A stretch of DNA of 64,000 nucleotides from an uncultured Bacteroidota bacterium (lineage in GTDB: Bacteria; Bacteroidota; Bacteroidia; Bacteroidales; VadinHA17): NCBI GenBank assembly GCA_903824785.1, contig CAIJYD010000002.1:21199-85198 (forward strand), written 5' to 3'. Below, in pieces: positions 26,546 through 35,364 of this stretch (within the stretch, counting starts at the first letter, position 1; every line of letters begins with the position of its first letter). The notes beneath the pieces are model-generated. The model had not been told where the DNA came from. It did no database searches and saw only the letters and a list, made by a program, of their open reading frames with translations. Both the position numbers and the translations under genes were made by a program.

Positions 26546-28485
26546 TGTTAAAGTTTCAAAAAAAATACAGGAGTTCGTTCAGGCCTTTGATCATTCTGGC
26601 ACTTCTGTTTTTTTACAACTTTGCCTATTCTCAAAACCTGCCGGGAAATAACACTTTAATAAGACTTGCACCCTGCACTTCAATTCAGATCAGGAACAGA
26701 ATCTCTTTTTTCCCAAAAGAAACCTTCATTAAACTTCCCTCATCTCTGATACCTGAAAATAAATTCAGGAAAGATAAAGATCTCATTTTCTTTGATTCCC
26801 TGAAGATCAGAGCATCAAAAAAACCACTGACCAAAAAACTTTACGACTTTGTTATTATCTCACCTTCCCCATCCGGCACAAAACAGATAACATCTACAAG
26901 CGATGCCGGTTACGTCGGTTATTCCGGAAAAACAATCAGAAATATTGAAGTCAGAAGACTTAACGTGTTCGGTGTAAATATTGATAATCCGATTGCATCA
27001 AATCCTAAAAAATTTGAAGATATTTTAAATAAAACACACGTTAATACAAATGAGAATATTATAAGGAAGAATCTTCTTTTCACAAAAGGCGATACAATCT
27101 CTCCACTTACATTAAGTGATAATGAAAGAATTTTAAGGAATCTTTCATTTATTAACGATGCAAGAATAATTATTGTTCCGGTTTCGGATTATGAGGCTGA
27201 TATTGTTGTTCTCACAAAAGATGTTTATTCATTAGGCGGCGCATACAGTTACAAGGGGCTTAAAAAAGGTGCCGTTTCTCTCTTTGAAAAAAATGTTTTA
27301 GGGATTGGTCATGAAATTGGGTTTGTAATGCCTTTTGATGCTGACTCAGCCGGTTCTCCCGGGTTTGGTGCTCATTACCTTATCAATAATATCAGGAAAT
27401 CATTCATTAACCTGAATCTCTTTTACTTTAACGGACTTGGAACTGAATCCTACGGCATCAGCCTGAACAGGAGTCTTGTAAGTGCAACTACAAAGTATGC
27501 TGGGGGATTCTCTTTCAGACAAGTATCTACCACAGAAGATCTTGATACTCTGCCTGTTCCCGAACCGCTTAAATACAATTTGCAGGATTACTGGCTGTCA
27601 CGCTCTTTTTTGCTGAATAAGGAAGCAGTATCAAGAATTATTATCGGAGTACGTTATACCAACAATAATGTATTTGACCGGCCATTTATCCTGCCCGATT
27701 CTTATTATTCTCTTCAGAAATACAAGATATTGCTGGGCTCTGCAGCGTTTTCAATCCAGAAATATTACAAGACCAATCTTATATACAGTTATGGACGAAC
27801 TGAAGATATTCCTTACGGAGGATTAGTTAAAATTACTGCCGGAAGAGAGATAAATGAATTCAGGAACCGTACATACCTCGGAGCAGAGATTGCATTGGGT
27901 AAGTCAATAAAATCTCTTGGCTATTTCTATACCTCTGCAGGGCTTTCCGCCTTTAGCAGCACCAACGGGACAGAGCAGGGGATCTTGTCGTTAAGCACAA
28001 AATATTTTTCAAACCTGATTACGGCCGGAAATAAAATGATGCGTAATTTTGTATATATCAATTATACCCGTGGCTTTGACAGGCACACCGATGAGTTTCT
28101 GAGATTTACTAAGGATAATGGCTTTTCCGGTATCCGGAACGATACTGTAAGCGGAACACAAAGAGTGGAGTTAAGTCTTGAATCGGTAATATTCAGCCTA
28201 TTTAATCTATATGGCTTCCGGTTTGCATTCTTCGGTTTCACCGATATTTCCTTCCTTTCGGGTACAAATGAGATCATCAAAAACGGCTATGCACTTTCAG
28301 GTATCGGGCTGGGATTCAGAGTCAGAAACGATAATATGGTCTTTAATACATTACAGATCCGAATTGGTTTCTTTCCCAATCCTCCAACTTATTCAAAAAT
28401 CAATTCAATTCTTATCTCAGGAGAACAATTACTGAGTCCCGAAAATTTTGATTCAGGTCCTCCGTCAATAATTCCATACAGGTAA
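26545..28485 (+). CDS. BamA/TamA-like outer-membrane protein with POTRA-like region
   Basis: The 646-residue protein has an N-terminal signal region (hydrophobic PLIILALLFFYNFAYSQ, about 14-30). A POTRA-like segment follows around residues 170-230 (RKNLLFTKGDTISPLTLSDN, then ERILRNLSFINDARIIIVPV). The C-terminal two thirds form a beta-barrel with repeated aromatic strands (GAYSYKGLKKGAVSLFEKN, INLNLFYFNGLGTESYGISL). This architecture is that of Omp85-type assembly factors or two-partner secretion pores. Only one POTRA-like unit is evident, fewer than in BamA, so it is not the essential BamA. It is coupled to the preceding gene. Confidence 0.78.
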   Translation: MLKFQKKYRSSFRPLIILALLFFYNFAYSQNLPGNNTLIRLAPCTSIQIRNRISFFPKETFIKLPSSLIPENKFRKDKDLIFFDSLKIRASKKPLTKKLYDFVIISPSPSGTKQITSTSDAGYVGYSGKTIRNIEVRRLNVFGVNIDNPIASNPKKFEDILNKTHVNTNENIIRKNLLFTKGDTISPLTLSDNERILRNLSFINDARIIIVPVSDYEADIVVLTKDVYSLGGAYSYKGLKKGAVSLFEKNVLGIGHEIGFVMPFDADSAGSPGFGAHYLINNIRKSFINLNLFYFNGLGTESYGISLNRSLVSATTKYAGGFSFRQVSTTEDLDTLPVPEPLKYNLQDYWLSRSFLLNKEAVSRIIIGVRYTNNNVFDRPFILPDSYYSLQKYKILLGSAAFSIQKYYKTNLIYSYGRTEDIPYGGLVKITAGREINEFRNRTYLGAEIALGKSIKSLGYFYTSAGLSAFSSTNGTEQGILSLSTKYFSNLITAGNKMMRNFVYINYTRGFDRHTDEFLRFTKDNGFSGIRNDTVSGTQRVELSLESVIFSLFNLYGFRFAFFGFTDISFLSGTNEIIKNGYALSGIGLGFRVRNDNMVFNTLQIRIGFFPNPPTYSKINSILISGEQLLSPENFDSGPPSIIPYR

Positions 28486-28546
28486 TGAACAAAACAAATA
28501 ATTTTTTGTCCTATATTTAGTTTATTAACATTAATTCAAAAAAAAA

Positions 28547-29179
28547 ATGGCGGTTTTAGTTGGAAAAAAAGCACCGGGATTTTCTGCACCTGCAGTAATA
28601 AATGGCGGTGAAATTGTCGAAGGTTTCTCGCTTGAGCAATACCTTGGAAAAAAGTTTGTTGTCTTCTTCTTCTATCCTGCAGATTTTACTTTTGTCTGCC
28701 CTACCGAACTTCTTGCTTTTCAGGAAAGAATTAAGGAATTCGATGAAAGAAATGTTGTAGTAGTTGCATGCTCGGTTGATTCTCATTTTTCTCATTGGAA
28801 ATGGCTTCAGACCGATCTTAAGGATGGCGGAATAAAGGGTGTTAAATACCCTATTGTTGCTGACCTTGCAAAGACTATCTCAGAAAACTATGATGTCCTC
28901 GCCGGAAACTATGAATATTCAGATGATGGCGATGTTACGTTCAATGGCACGCCAATGGCTTACAGAGGCTTGTTCCTGATTGACAAAAACGGTATTGTCA
29001 GACATCAGACAGTTAACGATATGCCTTTGGGAAGAAGCGTCTCCGAGACTCTCAGAATGGTTGATGCTCTCCAGTTCTTTGAAGAGAATGGCGAAGTATG
29101 TCCGGCCGACTGGCATAAAGGAGAAAAAGCCATGAAGGCTACACAGGAAGGTGTGTCAGAATACCTCTCCAGAAAATAG
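28547..29179 (+). CDS. Typical 2-Cys peroxiredoxin (AhpC/Prx1 type)
   Basis: Reduces hydrogen peroxide and organic peroxides using a thiol pair. The peroxidatic Cys51 lies in FYPADFTFVCPTELLAF and the resolving cysteine in EVCPADWHKG near residue 185. The 210-residue length exceeds the common 187-200 because of an insertion around GNYEYSDDGDVTFNGTPMAY before the conserved RGLFLID strand, which moves the resolving Cys further on than usual. It stands alone with a strong terminator. The reductant gene (ahpF or thioredoxin) is not adjacent. Confidence 0.93.
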   Translation: MAVLVGKKAPGFSAPAVINGGEIVEGFSLEQYLGKKFVVFFFYPADFTFVCPTELLAFQERIKEFDERNVVVVACSVDSHFSHWKWLQTDLKDGGIKGVKYPIVADLAKTISENYDVLAGNYEYSDDGDVTFNGTPMAYRGLFLIDKNGIVRHQTVNDMPLGRSVSETLRMVDALQFFEENGEVCPADWHKGEKAMKATQEGVSEYLSRK

Positions 29180-29197
29180 TTTATTCAGAATTTAATG

Positions 29198-29227
29198 AAA
29201 AGGTATCCCAGGAAAGGATACCTTTTT
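29198..29227 (+). terminator. Rho-independent terminator after the peroxiredoxin gene
   Basis: AAAAGGTATCC (29198-29208) pairs with GGATACCTTTT (29216-29226), loop of seven bases, followed by T residues. Confidence 0.88.
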
Positions 29228-29228
29228 C

Positions 29229-29236
29229 TATTTTTG
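29229..29236 (+). promoter_or_regulatory. Putative -7 box (TATTTTTG) of tilS
   Basis: TATTTTTGC fits TAnnTTTG but is only seven bases before the first possible ATG (29244). Transcription would start about at that codon, giving a leaderless or very short-leader mRNA, unless the ATG at 29256 is used. Confidence 0.5.
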
Positions 29237-29243
29237 CATTTCA

Positions 29244-30584
29244 ATGCCACATAATATGCTGAATGAATTCAAGATATTTATTACTGAGAACAAACTGGTA
29301 AAACCCGGCGACAGAGTTTTACTTGCAGTCAGCGGAGGCATCGATTCAATGACAATGGCTCACCTCTTCCTCAGGCTGGGATACAAAACAGCTATAGCCC
29401 ACTGCAACTTCTCCCTGAGAGCAGAAGAATCTGACAAGGATGAAGCCATGGTTCACAGTTACGCCGATCAGAATAATATACCTTTCCACTCGATCCGCTT
29501 TGCAACAAAAGCTTTCGCGAAAAAGGAGGGAATGTCTGTTCAGATGGCGGCAAGGGATTTGAGATACAACTGGTTCGAAGTTATCAGACAAGAAAATAAT
29601 TATGATTCCGTTGCAGTGGCACATAACCTTAACGATAATATTGAAACCTTTATAATAAATCTCACCAGAGGTACCGGAATTACAGGCTTAACCGGAATCA
29701 AACCCTGCAGCAACAATATAATCCGTCCTTTGCTTTTTGCTACAAGGAATAGTATTACCGACTACTGCAACAGACATCAGATAATCTTTCGCGAAGACAG
29801 ATCAAATGCTGATACAAAATATACCAGAAATAAAATAAGGCACCTGGTGATTCCAGTGCTTAAAGAGATTAACCCATCTGTTGAAAATACATTGAGAGAG
29901 ACTGCCGGAAGATTCACAGAGATAAGCGAGATAGTTTCAGAATATATTTCAGCGATAAGGAAAAGTGTATCGGAGGAAAAAGGAGTTTTGACAACATTCA
30001 GTATCAGCAGTGTTAAAAATTACCTGCATAACAAAACAGTGTTATATGAACTGTTTAAACCATTTGGTATAAATAATGTACAGCTGAACGACCTGATAAA
30101 AGTAACAGTAGGTAAAACAGGGGGCCAGATATTTACTGCCTCTCACAGAATCATCAAAAACAGAAAAGAGTTAATCGCAGCTCCAAAAGTTACAAACGGT
30201 GAAACACTCTTCTACGTCAGGAATATTACAGAGCTGAGGAAGGTACAGAATATATCTTCAGCCAGCTACGCCGATGTTACCGGAAAGTTCATAATTCCTT
30301 CTGATCCTTTAACAGCATGCCTCGATACTGAAAAAATATCATTCCCAATGATTATCAGGAAATGGAAAACCGGAGATCATTTCTATCCGCTCGGGATGGA
30401 ACATAAGAAAAAGCTGAGTGATTATTTTATCGACAGTAAATATTCACAGATTGATAAGGAAAATATTCTGATCCTTGAATCAGCTGGAGAAATTGCCTGG
30501 GTTATCGGAGACCGGATAGATAACAGGGTAAAATTAACGTCAACTACTACCAAAGCACTGGTAATTAAAACAATAAGGCATTAA
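29244..30584 (+). CDS. tilS: tRNA(Ile)-lysidine synthase
   Basis: TilS attaches lysine to C34 of the CAU-anticodon isoleucine tRNA, switching its decoding to AUA; essential in most bacteria. The 446-residue product has the PP-loop LLAVSGGIDSMTMAHLFL (about 26-43), HCNFSLRAEESDKDE, the tRNA-binding AHNLNDNIETFIINLTRGTG and REDRSNADTKYTRNKIRHLV. The C-terminal domains end with FYPLGMEHKKKLSDYFID and WVIGDRIDNRVKLT. ATG 29256 (MLNEFK) is an alternative start. It is convergent with aroC. Confidence 0.95.
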   Translation: MPHNMLNEFKIFITENKLVKPGDRVLLAVSGGIDSMTMAHLFLRLGYKTAIAHCNFSLRAEESDKDEAMVHSYADQNNIPFHSIRFATKAFAKKEGMSVQMAARDLRYNWFEVIRQENNYDSVAVAHNLNDNIETFIINLTRGTGITGLTGIKPCSNNIIRPLLFATRNSITDYCNRHQIIFREDRSNADTKYTRNKIRHLVIPVLKEINPSVENTLRETAGRFTEISEIVSEYISAIRKSVSEEKGVLTTFSISSVKNYLHNKTVLYELFKPFGINNVQLNDLIKVTVGKTGGQIFTASHRIIKNRKELIAAPKVTNGETLFYVRNITELRKVQNISSASYADVTGKFIIPSDPLTACLDTEKISFPMIIRKWKTGDHFYPLGMEHKKKLSDYFIDSKYSQIDKENILILESAGEIAWVIGDRIDNRVKLTSTTTKALVIKTIRH

Positions 30585-30603
30585 GGTATTGATTTTTACC
30601 TGT

Positions 30604-31602
30604 TTACAAATCGCTCCTTTTCCCGTGAATTCCCCTGTCAACCAGAATAAGGTCGGCCATGGCTATTGCGGTTGCAGCCTCAACGATAACCGGCATACGC
30701 AATGCAATGCAGGTATCGTGCCTGCCCTTCACTTTAAGAGTGGTCATTTTACCTTCAGAAAAATTAAAGGTGGTCTGATCAACTCCCGTTGATGAGGTTG
30801 GCTTTACAACAACATTGAATAATATTTCGTTTCCATTGGTTATTCCTCCATTTATTCCACCGGCATTATTTGAAGCTGTTGCACCTTTGCTGTTAACAAA
30901 CGGATCATTATGCTCTGAACCCCGCATAGTGGCTGCAGCAAATCCGGCACCAAATTCAATTCCTTTTATAGCGGGTATTGAAAAAACAATATGACTTACG
31001 GCAGATTCAAAAGAATAGAAGAATGGTTCTCCCACGGCTTGTGGAGGGGTTTTCACCCTGCACTCAATAATACCTCCGATAGTATCATTCAAGGCTATGG
31101 CATCATCAACAGCTTTCTCAATATCAGCCGAGCCTCCCGCAGAAATAAGTTTTGCAGATATTTCAGCCGGTCCGGCTATCTTTTTTGCAATAACACCTGC
31201 AGCAACCAGGCCCCAAGTAATTCTTCCTGAAAAATGACCGCTTCCACGCATATCTGAGAAACCTGAATATTTAATCTGAGAAACAAAGTCGGCATGTCCC
31301 GGACGGGGAACCTGCCTGAATTCATCATAATCAGAAGATATTTTATCGCTGTTTCGTGTAATCAGAGTAACAGGAGCACCTGTAGTTACTCCGTTAAATA
31401 CTCCGCTAAGTATCTCCGGAAGATCCGGTTCATGTCGCTTTGTGGTACCCTTGCCCCCGCTCTGACGCCGTTTTAGATCTGCAGTAAAATCCTCAGGCTT
31501 AATTTGTAAACCTGCCGGACAACCGTCAATTACCACCCCGATTGCGGGTCCATGCGATTCGCCGAAAAGAGAAACCCTGAAAACAACTCCGAAAGAATTC
31601 AT
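30604..31602 (-). CDS. aroC: Chorismate synthase
   Basis: AroC converts EPSP to chorismate, the last step of the shikimate pathway, using reduced FMN. Motifs are FGESHGPAIGVVIDGCPAG at the N-terminus, RRQSGGKGTTKRHEPD, GSGHFSGRITWGLVAAG and NAGGINGGITNG. At 332 residues it is slightly shorter than the usual 350-360, with the C-terminal tail (around VDRGIHGKRSDL) reduced. It lies eight bases after aroB, so the two shikimate genes are one transcription unit. Confidence 0.96.
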   Translation of the reverse strand: MNSFGVVFRVSLFGESHGPAIGVVIDGCPAGLQIKPEDFTADLKRRQSGGKGTTKRHEPDLPEILSGVFNGVTTGAPVTLITRNSDKISSDYDEFRQVPRPGHADFVSQIKYSGFSDMRGSGHFSGRITWGLVAAGVIAKKIAGPAEISAKLISAGGSADIEKAVDDAIALNDTIGGIIECRVKTPPQAVGEPFFYSFESAVSHIVFSIPAIKGIEFGAGFAAATMRGSEHNDPFVNSKGATASNNAGGINGGITNGNEILFNVVVKPTSSTGVDQTTFNFSEGKMTTLKVKGRHDTCIALRMPVIVEAATAIAMADLILVDRGIHGKRSDL

Positions 31603-31610
31603 AATTTATG

Positions 31611-32645
31611 TTATTTATCTCTGAATCTTTTATAAAAATCTATCACTTCACTTACCGAAACTTTTTTTACGACTGCTTTGCCAATTCCCTCGGTAAAAAC
31701 AAAATTTATATCACTCCCTGCCTTCTTCTTATCGTGGCTGATAAGTTTTTCGATCATATCATCCGGAATATCATGTTTATCAAGTAACCCGAATCTTAGC
31801 AAAAGGTTTACGATTCTGGTTTTCTCCTCCAGGCTGATTAACCCCTTTTCAAACGAAAAATCTGTAGCAAGTTCCATCCCTGAAGCGACGGCAAAGCCAT
31901 GCTTTACAGATTTTTGCAATTCAACAGCATGCCCGTAAGTATGTCCGAAATTAAGAATGCGCCTGAGACCTGTTTCCCGCTCATCTTCAGAAACAACTGC
32001 TGCCTTAAAATTAACTGATTTAGCTACCAGCTGAGTAAGCAGATCGCTATTCCTATTTATTATTTCATCAAAATTCTTTTCAATAAGATCAAATAAATCC
32101 CTATCACCGATAACCGCCGTTTTAATCAGCTCTGCCAGACCCGACAGATACTCCTGATCATTAAGGGTAATCAGCATTGCCGGATCACAAAGAACAAAAT
32201 CAGGCTGCCTGATTATGCCAAGCATATTTTTGGTACTTCCCAGGTTAACTCCGTTTTTGCCGCCTGTGCTTGCATCAACCTGCGATAATAAACTGGTTGA
32301 AACATAGCCACATCCGATACCCCTCATATAGATTGAAGAGAGGAATCCGGCTAAATCGCAAACCACTCCTCCTCCTATTGCAAGAATAAAACCTGTACGG
32401 TCGATTCCGGATTCAAGGAGTTTTTCTGCAAGCCTTTCTACTACTTCAAGCTTCTTGCTTCCTTCCCCTGGCGTTACCGTTAAAACCGGAAAATCCGGAA
32501 ATCGGTCACCATACAGACGGCTTATATTTTCATCCGTTATTATCACTACACCTTTTTCAGGAAGTAGCCTGCTTACAGATTCCCATTTTTCACCTACCCA
32601 TATTTCGGAGCGTGAAAACGGCGTATTTATAATTATTTTTTCCAA
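31611..32645 (-). CDS. aroB: 3-dehydroquinate synthase
   Basis: AroB turns DAHP into 3-dehydroquinate, the second shikimate step, with NAD and a divalent metal. The 344-residue product has the NAD-binding ILAIGGGVVCDLAGFLSS, KNGVNLGSTKNMLG, GLAELIKTAVIGD and the metal-ligand LNFGHTYGHAVE and SGMELATDF region. The first codon appears to be TTG (32645). No in-frame ATG exists before conserved sequence, and a promoter lies just upstream. It is followed by aroC. Confidence 0.95.
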   Translation of the reverse strand: MEKIIINTPFSRSEIWVGEKWESVSRLLPEKGVVIITDENISRLYGDRFPDFPVLTVTPGEGSKKLEVVERLAEKLLESGIDRTGFILAIGGGVVCDLAGFLSSIYMRGIGCGYVSTSLLSQVDASTGGKNGVNLGSTKNMLGIIRQPDFVLCDPAMLITLNDQEYLSGLAELIKTAVIGDRDLFDLIEKNFDEIINRNSDLLTQLVAKSVNFKAAVVSEDERETGLRRILNFGHTYGHAVELQKSVKHGFAVASGMELATDFSFEKGLISLEEKTRIVNLLLRFGLLDKHDIPDDMIEKLISHDKKKAGSDINFVFTEGIGKAVVKKVSVSEVIDFYKRFRDK

Positions 32646-32664
32646 TTGAATAAACTATTGATTG

Positions 32665-32694
32665 CTAAAGATAAATAATCTGTGAATAATTCAA
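32665..32694 (-). promoter_or_regulatory. Promoter of aroB-aroC (TTG-N19-TATCTTTA)
   Basis: On the minus strand TTG (32694-32692) is followed after 19 bases by TATCTTTA (32672-32665), one base off TAnnTTTG. It ends 19 bases before the TTG start codon of aroB. Confidence 0.55.
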
Positions 32695-32724
32695 CCCAAA
32701 TGCCCTTAAAACAGGAACCCAAAA

Positions 32725-34599
32725 TTATTTTTCGCTAAGCTCCAGCCACCTCATCTCTTTGTCATCCAAAGCCTTTACGATCTCTCCATGCCTTATTGAT
32801 TTTGAATATAAATCCTCTGGAGTTAAAGAACCTATGCTCATTTGCGATTCAATAAGGTTTCTTTCAGCTTCAAGATTCTGGATCTCAGCTGAAAGTAATT
32901 CAAACTCCTTTTTTTCTTTAAAGGAGATGCCCTGTTTTTTCTCCTTTTTAACAGCAGCCCCTGGAACCACATCAGAACCCGGGTTTTTTGAAACTTTTAG
33001 GATGGCAGCTTCTCTTTCTGCATCTTCCTGCTTTTCTCTGAGCTGGGTATAATTTCCGGGAAAATCCTTTATTATGCCATCTCCCTTGTATTCAAATATA
33101 TGATCAACAACCTTATCCATAAAGTACCTGTCGTGCGACACAACTATAACACAACCTTTGAAACCGGCCAGATATTCCTCAAGAACATTCAGTGTAAGTA
33201 TATCGAGATCATTGGTTGGTTCATCGAGGATAAGAAAATTGGGATTCCTCATAAGAACAGTAAGCAGGTATAAGCGCCGTTTTTCACCACCCGATAATTT
33301 ACGGATCAAAGTATATTGCTTTTCAGGAGGAAAGAGAAAATAATTCATGAATTGTGTTATGGAGAGAACTGTTCCATCGCTGATGACAACCCTTTCTGCT
33401 ATATTCTTAACAGCATCAATAACTGTCATATCATCGTCGAATTCAATACCCTGCTGCCTGTAATACCCAAAGACAATTGTTTCTCCCCTTTCGACAGTGC
33501 CGGTATCAGGTGTCGTAAGTCCGGTTATAATATTCAGAAGGGTGGTTTTTCCTGTGCCGTTGCGACCTATAAGACCAGCCTTTTCAAACCTGCTGAAATT
33601 GTAAGTGAAGTCAGCAAGAACCACCTTTTCGTCATATGATTTTGACACATTCTTAATCTCAAGGATTTTTTTTCCCATCCTCGAAATATTCACATTGATA
33701 TTGACACTTTTTTCTTCGGTTTTGTTTGCAGCCCTCTCCTTAATATCATAGAACGACTCCACCCTCGATTTTGCTTTATGACGCCTTGCTTTAGGCATTC
33801 GCCGCATCCATTCCAGCTCGGTCTTAAGAAGGTTTTTGGCTTTCTCTGTATTCATCCTGGATGATGACTCCCTGCTCTCTTTTTTCTCAAGGAAATACTC
33901 ATAATTACCCTCATACCTGTACAGTTCATTATCAGCAAGTTCCAGTATAACATTACAGACCCTGTCAAGAAAATACCTGTCATGAGTAACCATCAGAAGA
34001 GTTTTGTTTGTCTTTATAAGATACTCTTCAAGCCATTCGATCATATCAAGGTCAAGGTGGTTTGTTGGCTCGTCAAGTATAAGAAGATCAGCATCTTCCA
34101 CGAGTACCTTTGCAAGGGCAACTCTTTTCTTTTGACCGCCGGAAAGTGTCCCGACAACCGCATTAAGATCTGTGAGTTTTAATTTGAAAAGAATCTGCTT
34201 AACAGCAACTTCATAATCCCACGCTTTAAGATCATCCATATGCTGAATTGCAATCTGCAGCATTTCAGGTGTGGCTGAGATAAGGCATTTTTCATATTCC
34301 CTGATTACCCTTACAAGCTCGCTCTCTGTTGAAAAGAGTTCATCGATTATCCTGTTTGATTCATTCAGTTCGGGGGATTGCCGAAGGTAGGCTGTACTCA
34401 GATCGCGCTTAATGCTAAGAGCACCTTCATCAGGATTCTCCTTACCTGCAAGGATCTCGAGCAGTGAGGATTTTCCGGCTCCATTTATGGCAATAAGGGC
34501 CACTTTGTCATCCTTGTTGATGTTCAGGCTAATATTTTCGAAAAGAAGATGATCCCCTATGCTTCGGGCTATATTATCAGCCTGCAGGTAACTTATCAT
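32725..34599 (-). CDS. ABC-F family ATPase (Uup/EttA-like)
   Basis: A 624-residue soluble tandem ATPase without membrane segments. ABC1 has Walker A INGAGKSSLLEI, signature LSGGQKKRVALAKVL and Walker B LLILDEPTNHLDL. ABC2 has GRNGTGKTTLLNI, LSGGEKRRLYLLTVL and FLILDEPTNDLD. A linker of about 60 basic and charged residues (KARRHKAKSRVESFYDIKE) lies between, and a charged coiled-coil tail (about 555-624) follows, as in Uup. ABC-F proteins act on the ribosome in translation rescue or drug protection, while Uup also affects DNA branch structures. The exact subfamily is uncertain. No transporter subunit is nearby. Confidence 0.92.
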   Translation of the reverse strand: MISYLQADNIARSIGDHLLFENISLNINKDDKVALIAINGAGKSSLLEILAGKENPDEGALSIKRDLSTAYLRQSPELNESNRIIDELFSTESELVRVIREYEKCLISATPEMLQIAIQHMDDLKAWDYEVAVKQILFKLKLTDLNAVVGTLSGGQKKRVALAKVLVEDADLLILDEPTNHLDLDMIEWLEEYLIKTNKTLLMVTHDRYFLDRVCNVILELADNELYRYEGNYEYFLEKKESRESSSRMNTEKAKNLLKTELEWMRRMPKARRHKAKSRVESFYDIKERAANKTEEKSVNINVNISRMGKKILEIKNVSKSYDEKVVLADFTYNFSRFEKAGLIGRNGTGKTTLLNIITGLTTPDTGTVERGETIVFGYYRQQGIEFDDDMTVIDAVKNIAERVVISDGTVLSITQFMNYFLFPPEKQYTLIRKLSGGEKRRLYLLTVLMRNPNFLILDEPTNDLDILTLNVLEEYLAGFKGCVIVVSHDRYFMDKVVDHIFEYKGDGIIKDFPGNYTQLREKQEDAEREAAILKVSKNPGSDVVPGAAVKKEKKQGISFKEKKEFELLSAEIQNLEAERNLIESQMSIGSLTPEDLYSKSIRHGEIVKALDDKEMRWLELSEK

Positions 34600-34616
34600 A
34601 AATTATCAATATTGTG

Positions 34617-34624
34617 CAAAGATA
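34617..34624 (-). promoter_or_regulatory. Putative -7 box (TATCTTTG) of the ABC-F gene
   Basis: TATCTTTGC on the minus strand fits TAnnTTTG and is 17 bases ahead of the ABC-F start codon. It is within the short divergent gap shared with the endonuclease III gene. Confidence 0.5.
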
Positions 34625-34664
34625 AAAAGTGTTACCTTTCCGACACTATAATATTTATGTTACT

Positions 34665-35312
34665 ATGACTATCAGGGAAAGATTTGACCTGACTATTAAT
34701 TATTTCCTTATCAACAACCCTGTTGCGGAAACAGAACTTATCTATCGTGATCCGTTTGAACTAATCGTAGCCGTAATCCTGTCGGCACAATGTACCGATA
34801 AGAGAGTCAATATCATAACACCTCCTTTACTTGAAAAATACCCTGATGCCGTGTCGATGGCTGATGCTGAGCCTGAAGATATTTTCGGTTATATCAGATC
34901 ATGTACTTATCCCAATAACAAGGCAAAACATCTTTCCGGAATGTCAAAGATGCTGGTAAAAGAGTTCGGAGGAATAGTACCCTCCGATCCGGAGTTGCTT
35001 CAACGATTGCCAGGCGTAGGAAGGAAAACGGCCAACGTTGTAGCTTCAGTTATTTTTAAAAAGCCGGTAATGGCAGTTGACACACATGTTTTCAGGGTCT
35101 CAAAAAGGATCGGTCTGGTAATAAATGCAAAAACGCCTCTTCAGGCCGAACTTCAGCTTTCAAAAAACATTCCTTCCGGATTAATTCCTGATGCTCATCA
35201 CTGGTTCATTCTTCACGGAAGGTATGTTTGCAAGGCAAGAAATCCACTCTGCAACGATTGCGGGCTTAAAATATTCTGTAAATATTACTTAAACAGAGGA
35301 AAAATGGAATAA
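34665..35312 (+). CDS. nth: Endonuclease III (base-excision repair)
   Basis: Nth removes oxidised pyrimidines and nicks abasic sites. The 215-residue product (ATG 34665; an upstream GTG would add 12 unlikely residues) has the helix-hairpin-helix LPGVGRKTANVVASV with catalytic Lys, the catalytic Asp in MAVDTHVFRVSKR, and the C-terminal [4Fe-4S] loop CKARNPLCNDCGLKIFC (C-X6-C-X2-C-X5-C). Length is typical. It is divergent from the ABC-F gene and about 50 bases upstream of the hybrid kinase gene. Confidence 0.96.
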   Translation: MTIRERFDLTINYFLINNPVAETELIYRDPFELIVAVILSAQCTDKRVNIITPPLLEKYPDAVSMADAEPEDIFGYIRSCTYPNNKAKHLSGMSKMLVKEFGGIVPSDPELLQRLPGVGRKTANVVASVIFKKPVMAVDTHVFRVSKRIGLVINAKTPLQAELQLSKNIPSGLIPDAHHWFILHGRYVCKARNPLCNDCGLKIFCKYYLNRGKME

Positions 35313-35364
35313 TATGCAAAGAAAAACAATAAATATATTAACCTTAATCCGGAATTAGGCAATA

